A stretch of 9,911 nucleotides of DNA, taken from the NCBI GenBank assembly GCA_034422735.1, contig DAOUJL010000070.1:1-9911 (forward strand), in the 5' to 3' direction. The notes beneath the pieces are model-generated. The model did no database searches and was not told the DNA's origin. It worked only from the letters and a program-made list of their open reading frames with translations. This DNA is from CATOSD01 sp034422735 (GTDB lineage Bacteria; Chloroflexota; Dehalococcoidia; Lucifugimonadales; CATOSD01). The position numbers were made by a program, and so were the translations under genes. This document shows positions 5,151 through 9,911 of the stretch, piece by piece (the stretch's first letter is position 1; the number at the start of each line of letters is the position of its first letter).

Positions 5151-6194
5151 ATGAAACGTGTGCTTCAGAGCTTCGGCACCTCGGCGCTGGGCATCGCGGC
5201 CAGCCTGGTTCTGGGCTGGCTGGTCATACGCGGCCTGGAATGGGGCGACGTCATCGACTCGTTCCAGGGCGTATCCGTGCCTCTGGTCGCGCTCGCGTTC
5301 GTCGTGTTCCTCGCGGCGAGCGCTCTGAGGGCGGTGCGCTGGCAGATGCTCTTCACCGAAAAGCGCGTTTCGACGATGCGGCTGTTCATCGTCCAGAACG
5401 AGGGCATCGGGCTGAACAACCTGGTGCCGGTGCGCATCGCCAGCGAGTTGGCGCAACTGACGGTGCTGTCGTTGCGGGACGGCGTCCGTGTCTCCACGGC
5501 TGTGGCCACGCTGGGCATGGAGCGCGTGCTCGACCTGGTGGCAAGCGCCAGCATCCTGGCGGCGGCCTTCTTCGGCCTGGCCTTCTTTTTCGGAGGGTCG
5601 GAAATGGAGGTGTTCACGCCCGTCATCGTCGGCCTGCTGATAATCTCGGTGGTGGCCGTCGTGGTGGTGCCCGTGGTGGCGTGGGGCGGCAGCGGCGCGG
5701 CGGTCGTCCTCAGGCGGCTGCCCTTCCTGGCGGAAATGCTCGCGAGCCTGTCGCAGGCCCTCAAGGACCTGGGCAGGAGCCCCGGGCGGCTGGCGTCGGC
5801 GTCGGCGCTCACCCTCTTGTACTGGATACTGGTGGGGATTACGGCTTGGCTGGTGGCCCAGGCGGTCGACGTGCAGATTTCGCCGGTCGTCGCGACGCTC
5901 GTCATACTCGGCTCCATCTTCTTCGCCACCAGCGTGCCGGGCGCCCCCAGCGCCATAGGCACCTTCGAGTTCGCCGTCGTCGGCGTCATGCGCGTTCTTG
6001 GCCTGGTAAACGAGGATAACGAGGCCGCCGCGTTCGGGTTCGCGGTGATTACCCACGCGGTGTTCTTCCTGCCATCCACTGTAATCGCGGCGGTGTTCCT
6101 GCCCCGGGAGGGTCTCGGATCCATCCGGACCGTGCGCCGAACGCTCTTCAAGAGCGCAGAGAGCGCGAGGGCCGGCAATGAGACCCACGCCTAG
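5151..6194 (+). CDS. flippase-like membrane protein (LPG synthase transmembrane-domain family, UPF0104)
   Basis: A 347-residue polytopic membrane protein with about eight hydrophobic segments. It carries the marks of the PF03706 family: A-L-R-A-V-R-W-Q (58-65) at the end of the second helix, then G-I-G-L-N-N-L-V-P-V-R-I-A-S-E (86-99). These are followed by M-E-R-V-L-D-L (123-129) and the signature V-P-G-A-P-S-A-I-G-T-F-E (262-273) ending in a conserved Glu. This family forms the membrane part of MprF-type lysyl-phosphatidylglycerol synthases and related lipid or glycolipid flippases. No aminoacyl-transferase domain is present, so the likely role is lipid-linked substrate movement or envelope biogenesis; the substrate is unknown. 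The ATG at 5151 has no clear ribosome binding site, but the N-terminus M-K-R-V-L is typical. Its 3' end overlaps the next gene by 17 bases. Confidence 0.85.
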   Translation: MKRVLQSFGTSALGIAASLVLGWLVIRGLEWGDVIDSFQGVSVPLVALAFVVFLAASALRAVRWQMLFTEKRVSTMRLFIVQNEGIGLNNLVPVRIASELAQLTVLSLRDGVRVSTAVATLGMERVLDLVASASILAAAFFGLAFFFGGSEMEVFTPVIVGLLIISVVAVVVVPVVAWGGSGAAVVLRRLPFLAEMLASLSQALKDLGRSPGRLASASALTLLYWILVGITAWLVAQAVDVQISPVVATLVILGSIFFATSVPGAPSAIGTFEFAVVGVMRVLGLVNEDNEAAAFGFAVITHAVFFLPSTVIAAVFLPREGLGSIRTVRRTLFKSAESARAGNETHA

Positions 6195-7989
6195 CCTTGC
6201 CAGGCGCGCCCTCCGCGCCTTGTCGATCTCCACCCTTGCGGTGTACTGCGCGCTAGCCCTCGCGTGCTCGGGCGATCAGGAAGTTACGCCGACCGCCGCC
6301 GCGCCCACACCGGCTCCTACCGCGACGGCTCCGCCTCCCACGGCGACACCCATCCCGGTACCCACGTCTTCTCCAACCGCGCGCCCGGGGGAAGGACCGT
6401 CGCTGGCCGCGGTCACCGCGACATCGCACCCCGCGCCCGCTGCGACAGCCACGCCCCCCCCGCCGACGGCGGAGCCCGTGCCGACGCCGGTTCCGGAAGC
6501 GAGCGGCGGCGTGCTTAACATCGCCGTGCGGCACGCCGCGCCCCACCTGGACGTGCACCAGGAGGTCTCTCCCGCCCTGTCGACCTGGGGGCCGGGCATC
6601 GTCTACAGCCGGTTGCTGCGGCTGCGGGCCGGGCCGGACGTCGAGCTGCCAACTCTCGCCGTCGAATGCGAGCTGTGCGAGTCCTGGCGCATGGAGGACC
6701 CCACCACGCTGGTGTTCACCTTACGGCGAGACGCGCGCTGGCAGGACGCGGCGCCGGTGAACGGAAGGCTTCTCACCGCCGAAGACGTGGTGTACAGCTA
6801 CGACCGCCAGCGCCAGCCGAACTGGCCCAACGCCGGCCTGCTGGCGATGGTCGACAGCGTCGAAGCGCCCGCCCCGAACGAACTCAGGGTCTCGCTCGCC
6901 TACGCCGACGCCGACTTCCTGGTCGGGCTGGCGGACGGGCACACCAAGGTCGTGGCGCGAGAGGCGGTGGAGATCGGCGGAGACCTCAAGGCGGGACCGG
7001 CGGTTGGCTCCGGACCGTGGATTCTCGCCGCGAGCGGACTGGCGGAGGGGTACGTCTTCGAGCGCAACCCTCTCTACTTCGAGGCCAGCCTTCCCCTGCT
7101 GGACGGCATCAGGATGCACGTGATCGAGGACGGGGCCACTCGCAACGCCGCCTTCGGCGTGGGCCGCATCGACGTTCACCAGGTGGATGCGGCCGATTGG
7201 CCGTCGCTGCGCGACCGGCAGCCAGATGCGCCCCTCTTGCGCAGCGTGGACTCCGGCGCTGGTCTGGAGATCGCGCTAAACTCGAGGGCAGCGCCCTTCG
7301 ACGACCCCCGCGCGCGGGGCGCCGCCTTCCTGGCCATGGACCCGTGGCGCGCCGTCGACGAGGTGTGGCTCGGCGCCGCGTTCGTGTCGATCGGGGTGCC
7401 ACTGGCGCGTCCGGATTGGCTGCTCGAAGACGCCACGCTACGCCCGTTCTTTGCGGACCCGGACGCCGCTCGCGACAGGTTCGCGCCGCTGCCCGGTGAC
7501 GCACCCAGGACGGCTCGGCTGACCCTGGGCGACTTTGGCGAGCGCTACGACAGCCACGCCCGGCTGGTAGCCGCCGAGCTGGAGGCCGTCGGGTTCGAAG
7601 TCTCCCTGGAAAAGGTGAATCGCCGGGTGTTCGCCGAGCGGGTGTGGCTAGGCGGCGACTACCAGATGTTCGTGGGGCCTATCGCCCCGATGGTGACGCC
7701 CAACGCATACCTGCTGACCCTGCTGCACAGCGAGGGTCGCTGGAACACCACCGGACACCGCGACGACACGCTCGACGCGCTCATCGAGGCGCAGGCCCAG
7801 GCGTTCGACGAGGTGGAGCGTCGGGACTTGGTGAGGGATATACAGGTGAGGGCGCTGCAGGGGGCCTACCGCTACATGCCGGCGGCGGGCGTCTCGCTGT
7901 GGACCTGGTCGTCCGGGGTGCGCGGCTTCCACCCCAACTTCGCCGCGTCGGAGTACGCCCACTGGCGCTTGGTGTGGCTGGAGGGCTAG
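6178..7989 (+). CDS. ABC transporter solute-binding lipoprotein, peptide/nickel family (SBP_bac_5)
   Basis: A 603-residue exported lipoprotein. An Arg-rich n-region and a hydrophobic core lead to the lipobox L-A-L-A-C30. A linker very rich in Pro, Thr and Ala (about 36-108) follows. The binding domain starts at G-G-V-L-N-I-A. Its family marks are F-T-L-R-R-D-A-R-W-Q-D, L-L-T-A-E-D-V-V-Y-S-Y, G-S-G-P-W and F-E-R-N-P-L-Y-F, then A-L-N-S-R-A-A-P-F-D-D-P-R-A-R and D-D-T-L-D-A-L-I-E-A near the end. It is anchored outside the cytoplasmic membrane and would hand peptides or similar solutes to an ABC permease. None is encoded in the window, so it is an orphan. The start overlaps the flippase-like gene by 17 bases, implying co-transcription and translational coupling. 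The linker is longer than usual for the family. The ligand cannot be predicted. Confidence 0.9.
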   Translation: MRPTPSLARRALRALSISTLAVYCALALACSGDQEVTPTAAAPTPAPTATAPPPTATPIPVPTSSPTARPGEGPSLAAVTATSHPAPAATATPPPPTAEPVPTPVPEASGGVLNIAVRHAAPHLDVHQEVSPALSTWGPGIVYSRLLRLRAGPDVELPTLAVECELCESWRMEDPTTLVFTLRRDARWQDAAPVNGRLLTAEDVVYSYDRQRQPNWPNAGLLAMVDSVEAPAPNELRVSLAYADADFLVGLADGHTKVVAREAVEIGGDLKAGPAVGSGPWILAASGLAEGYVFERNPLYFEASLPLLDGIRMHVIEDGATRNAAFGVGRIDVHQVDAADWPSLRDRQPDAPLLRSVDSGAGLEIALNSRAAPFDDPRARGAAFLAMDPWRAVDEVWLGAAFVSIGVPLARPDWLLEDATLRPFFADPDAARDRFAPLPGDAPRTARLTLGDFGERYDSHARLVAAELEAVGFEVSLEKVNRRVFAERVWLGGDYQMFVGPIAPMVTPNAYLLTLLHSEGRWNTTGHRDDTLDALIEAQAQAFDEVERRDLVRDIQVRALQGAYRYMPAAGVSLWTWSSGVRGFHPNFAASEYAHWRLVWLEG

Positions 7990-8010
7990 GGCCGGGAAGA
8001 GGTCGCGGAG

Positions 8011-8475
8011 CTAACCCGCTTCCTCATCCATGGCCGCGTACTTGGACGGGCACTTGACGATAACCCGCTCGCTCACGAAGGGCTCTCCGGGCACGTGAGC
8101 ACCCTCCAGTATGATCTCGGAGTGCTCGTTGAAGAACAGGTCGGGCAGTATGCCGTCGTGGATCGCGGTCAGCGTCTCCGTGCCGTCCGTGAGCGCGAAG
8201 TTGGCGACTGTGGAGCCGTCCGCGCGGTGGAAAGACTCGGGGACGAGCTTGCCCCCGACCCGGACGGTCCGGCCCTCGGGAGTGGCTTGCTGGTCGCTCA
8301 TCTCGCTCACGGTGTAGAAGTAGACGGTGGCGCTCTGGAAGGCCAGGAACGCGAAATAGCCCAGCGCCGCCGCCAGCACCGCCAACCCGACCAGCAGCCT
8401 CCACCGGCCGGCGAAACCCTCGGCGGGCGCGTTTACGCTCTGTGCGTTCACGGCCGGACTAAGCTCCTGGCTCAC
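8011..8475 (-). CDS. ccmE: cytochrome c maturation protein CcmE, Cys-type (CXXXY) variant
   Basis: A periplasmic-side heme chaperone of 154 residues, anchored by one N-terminal membrane helix (about 26-46). The OB-fold domain includes R-V-G-G-K-L-V-P, F-A-L-T-D-G, I-L-P-D-L-F and the strand I-I-L-E-G. It ends in V-I-V-K-C142-P-S-K-Y146. In classical CcmE the heme-carrying residue is His in an HXXXY motif; here it is Cys (codon TGC at 8052-8050). The CXXXY form is known from archaea, Desulfovibrio and some other bacteria, whose System I lacks CcmH. CcmE takes heme from CcmC and passes it to the CcmF ligase. The start is GTG with GAGGAG five bases upstream, overlapping ccmD by 17 bases. It is the last gene of the cluster and converges with the lipoprotein gene, with 21 bases between the two stop codons. 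Confidence 0.9.
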   Translation of the reverse strand: MSQELSPAVNAQSVNAPAEGFAGRWRLLVGLAVLAAALGYFAFLAFQSATVYFYTVSEMSDQQATPEGRTVRVGGKLVPESFHRADGSTVANFALTDGTETLTAIHDGILPDLFFNEHSEIILEGAHVPGEPFVSERVIVKCPSKYAAMDEEAG

Positions 8476-8824
8476 TTCGGCTCCTCGTTTCCATCGCGCC
8501 GCCTGACGAATCTCTCTCCGAGATGGCGCGTTTCAGTTCGTCTATCTCCCGCTGCATCTCCCGCTGCCGCCTCGACATGTAGAACACGTACCCGAAGAAG
8601 GCCAGCCAGGTGGTGATGAACACGGCGAACAGGTACGGCAGGTTAGCCTCCGGATCCGCGCCGGTTTCCTGGGCGGCATAGGCCGCAGGAGCCGGGAGCG
8701 GCTCGGTATCGAACGCGCGGGCCGGCGCGCCGGGCGCGAGCAGCCCGACCAGCAGCGCCGCCGCGAGCAGCGCAATCCCCAAGCGCCGGCTAAGCGGCGC
8801 GCCTGTGTAGCTCGTCCAGATCAT
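8459..8824 (-). CDS. ccmD: CcmD-family heme exporter subunit, extended with N-terminal signal-like segment
   Basis: The C-terminal half is CcmD-like: one membrane helix in N-L-P-Y-L-F-A-V-F-I-T-T-W-L-A-F-F-G-Y-V, then Y-M-S-R-R-Q-R-E and a charged helix E-I-D-E-L-K-R-A-I that may form a coiled coil. CcmD tethers CcmE to the CcmC/CcmAB complex during release of holo-CcmE. Classical CcmD is only about 40-70 residues. This one has 121, because a second hydrophobic segment (about 13-35, basic start, P-A-R-A end) and a 35-residue polar stretch precede the core. This suggests a cleaved signal peptide or a two-helix topology. Start choice is uncertain: ATG 8824 lies 35 bases inside ccmC with no clear ribosome binding site. 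TTG 8782, just beyond the ccmC stop, is an alternative but also lacks one. Position between ccmC and ccmE supports the assignment. Confidence 0.75.
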   Translation of the reverse strand: MIWTSYTGAPLSRRLGIALLAAALLVGLLAPGAPARAFDTEPLPAPAAYAAQETGADPEANLPYLFAVFITTWLAFFGYVFYMSRRQREMQREIDELKRAISERDSSGGAMETRSRSEPGA

Positions 8825-9512
8825 TTGCCGTCTGCTTCAGCGAGTACCTCTCTATCAGCACGTGCACGTACAACACCGTGAACGCGACCAGCGAAACCAG
8901 GAACGTGAGCGCCATCCTGGAGTCCAGGCCGCCGGACTCGGCCAGCGGCCCGATGTTCAGCTCGGGGTGGGCCGTTCGCCACCACACGGTGGCGAAGTAG
9001 ATGATCGGCGCGTCGATAGCGCCAATGAGCGCCACCACCGACGCGAACCGCCGGCCCTGCGATCCGGCGGGCGCATACGCTTTGACCATTAGATAGCCGA
9101 CGTAGATGAACCAGAGTATGAGCGTGGTGGTGAGCTTGGCGTCCCAAGTCCACCAGACGCCCCAGACGGGCTTCGCCCAGATGCTGCCGGTGACGATGAT
9201 GAGCGTGGCGGCGATAAGCCCCACCTCGGCGGTGGAGTGGGCCAGGCTATCCCAGCGCTCGCGCCCCGTGAGCAGGTGCATTATGCTGGCGAACGCCACA
9301 ATGACTATGGAAACCATGCCCAGCCAGCCCAGCGGCACGTGGAAGTAGAAGATGCGCTGGGACACGCCCAAGTTCTGCTCGGTAGGCGCCCACATGAAGA
9401 TCATGTACAGGGAGAGCGCCATGAGCAGCGCGCTCAACACAAGCAGGCCGTCGCGCGCGGGAGACCACGTGCGGATGCGCTTGCCCGGGGCGGTTGCGGT
9501 CAACTCGGCCAT
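8790..9512 (-). CDS. ccmC: cytochrome c biogenesis protein CcmC (heme handling, WWD motif)
   Basis: A 240-residue membrane protein with six helices. It carries the tryptophan-rich WWD motif W-G-V-W-W-T-W-D (117-124) between helices, on the outer face of the membrane. The flanking heme-ligand histidines are H58 in F-Y-F-H-V-P and H182 in W-W-R-T-A-H-P. This matches CcmC rather than CcsA or CcmF, which are longer or have extra helices. CcmC presents heme to CcmE and is part of the CcmABCD complex. The length is normal and all key residues are present. It starts the ccmC-ccmD-ccmE unit, overlapping ccmD by 35 bases. The ATG at 9512 lacks a good ribosome binding site; ccmA and ccmB, usually upstream, are absent from the window. 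Confidence 0.92.
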   Translation of the reverse strand: MAELTATAPGKRIRTWSPARDGLLVLSALLMALSLYMIFMWAPTEQNLGVSQRIFYFHVPLGWLGMVSIVIVAFASIMHLLTGRERWDSLAHSTAEVGLIAATLIIVTGSIWAKPVWGVWWTWDAKLTTTLILWFIYVGYLMVKAYAPAGSQGRRFASVVALIGAIDAPIIYFATVWWRTAHPELNIGPLAESGGLDSRMALTFLVSLVAFTVLYVHVLIERYSLKQTANDLDELHRRAA

Positions 9513-9640
9513 GTGTGCAATGTATCACAAAGTCGGTATTCCCGCCAGCCGCCGCCAGCGCGAGGAGCATGTATCAGCCTAGTTGGAGCGCGGCTATTCA
9601 ATTCGGCGCTGGCAAAGCTCCGTCACTGCCCCGAAGCCTG

Positions 9641-9664
9641 TCCCTGTGGAAACGGGGAGAGGGA
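9641..9664. repeat. intergenic hairpin, dispersed-repeat-like
   Basis: CCCTG (9642-9646) can pair with CGGGG (9653-9657), with one G-T pair, around a six-base loop; outer TCCCT and AGGGA (9660-9664) give an alternative pairing. The GGGGAGAGGGA arm resembles that of the hairpin at 9758-9780. Confidence 0.35.
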
Positions 9665-9757
9665 GTCCAATGGCTTTAGCGCGAGAACGTCCTCGATTCG
9701 GATGGCATACCGATTGAGTTGTTAAAGGTTCGCGGGCGGGTGTCACCCTCACCCCGG

Positions 9758-9780
9758 CCCTCTCCTATCAAGGGAGAGGG
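9758..9780. repeat. intergenic hairpin CCCTCTCC/GGAGAGGG, REP-like
   Basis: Eight-base perfect arms enclose a seven-base loop, TATCAAG. The flank TCACCCTCACCCCGG and the arms match a widespread class of intergenic palindromes of the CCCTCTCC-loop-GGAGAGGG type, recalled from many GC-rich bacterial genomes. Its minus-strand translation, S-P-L-I-G-E-G-R-G-E-G, is a familiar spurious-protein string. It is probably a dispersed non-coding repeat rather than a terminator. Confidence 0.6.
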
Positions 9781-9911
9781 GGCAAGCGGTAGTGGCGACG
9801 CGGAAGGGCCGGGACTGGCTCGCGCGGTGGCCACGAGGACAGACCGCGCAGCACCTCTCGACCTGCTGCCGCGTGATTGGGCCAGGGACGCCGTCGGCAA
9901 GGTGATGCGGA

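Larger units (their letters stand above)
9513..9911. other. non-coding stretch upstream of ccmC to the right edge
   Basis: The stretch must hold the promoter of the leftward ccm unit, but I find no convincing -35/-10 pair; TGATACAT at about 9525 on the minus strand is the best -10-like string. It contains two G/C-rich hairpins, at 9641-9664 and 9758-9780. From 9827 a GTG-initiated frame runs open to the right edge. Its translation begins M-A-T-R-T-D-R-A-A-P-L-D-L-L-P and continues R-D-W-A-R-D-A-V-G-K. It has no ribosome binding site. It may be the start of a gene continuing beyond the window, but I cannot support it. Confidence 0.45.

Noticed and set aside
5142..6233. Long 363- and 337-codon minus-strand ORFs opposite the flippase-like gene
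   Set aside because: They are Arg/His/Gly/Glu-rich or Thr/Ser/Arg-rich antisense translations of a clearly coding membrane-protein gene, as expected in GC-rich DNA.
9520..9577. Repeated GATACATGC/GATACATTGC strings upstream of ccmC on the minus strand
   Set aside because: Only two imperfect copies about 45 bases apart, without symmetry or a fitting promoter; too weak to call an operator.
9676..9900. 74-codon minus-strand ORF next to the right edge
   Set aside because: It runs through the CCCTCTCC/GGAGAGGG hairpin, giving S-P-L-I-G-E-G-R-G-E-G, a known type of spurious repeat translation. It has no domain and no ribosome binding site.

Overview
The window looks like a GC-rich, free-living bacterium, most plausibly a member of the Chloroflexota (Dehalococcoidia/SAR202-like). 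This is an inference. It rests on high GC, strong GAGG/GGAGG ribosome binding sites, a lipoprotein solute-binding protein with a long Thr/Pro/Ala linker, a flippase-like LPG-synthase transmembrane protein, and a System I cytochrome c maturation cluster whose CcmE has Cys instead of His. No rRNA or phylogenetic marker is present to settle it.

Left part (1-3309): the accessory-looking half. The first 94 bases are the 3' end of an IS5-type transposase. Abutting it is a more AT-rich gene for an HNH nuclease domain with C-terminal membrane segments. A PPOX-fold flavin/F420-type protein lies convergently. After a 400-base gap comes a leftward two-gene unit: a six-helix membrane protein followed, with an ATGA overlap, by a small winged-helix regulator. 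It has a clear sigma70-type promoter whose -10 is covered by an imperfect palindrome. Diverging from it is a 5'-truncated ArsR-type regulator remnant and an intact VOC (glyoxalase-fold) gene.

Middle (3310-5150): a tRNA with anticodon CAT on the minus strand, then about 700 bases without a convincing gene but with a possible orphan promoter, a perfect 15-bp palindrome and a G/C-rich hairpin. A TatD-family metal-dependent hydrolase follows on the minus strand.

Right part (5151-9911): a flippase-like membrane protein overlaps the start of a large lipoprotein of the peptide/nickel ABC solute-binding family; no permease or ATPase gene is near. Convergent to these is an overlapping ccmC-ccmD-ccmE cluster for heme delivery to apocytochromes c; ccmA, ccmB, ccmF and ccmH are not in the window. 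The last 400 bases are non-coding, with dispersed-repeat-like hairpins.

I found no CRISPR array, no phage module and no clearly new multi-gene system. The points most worth a second look are the CXXXY CcmE, the membrane-anchored HNH protein beside an IS end, the decapitated ArsR next to its VOC partner, and the self-regulation-like promoter/operator of the membrane protein/regulator pair.
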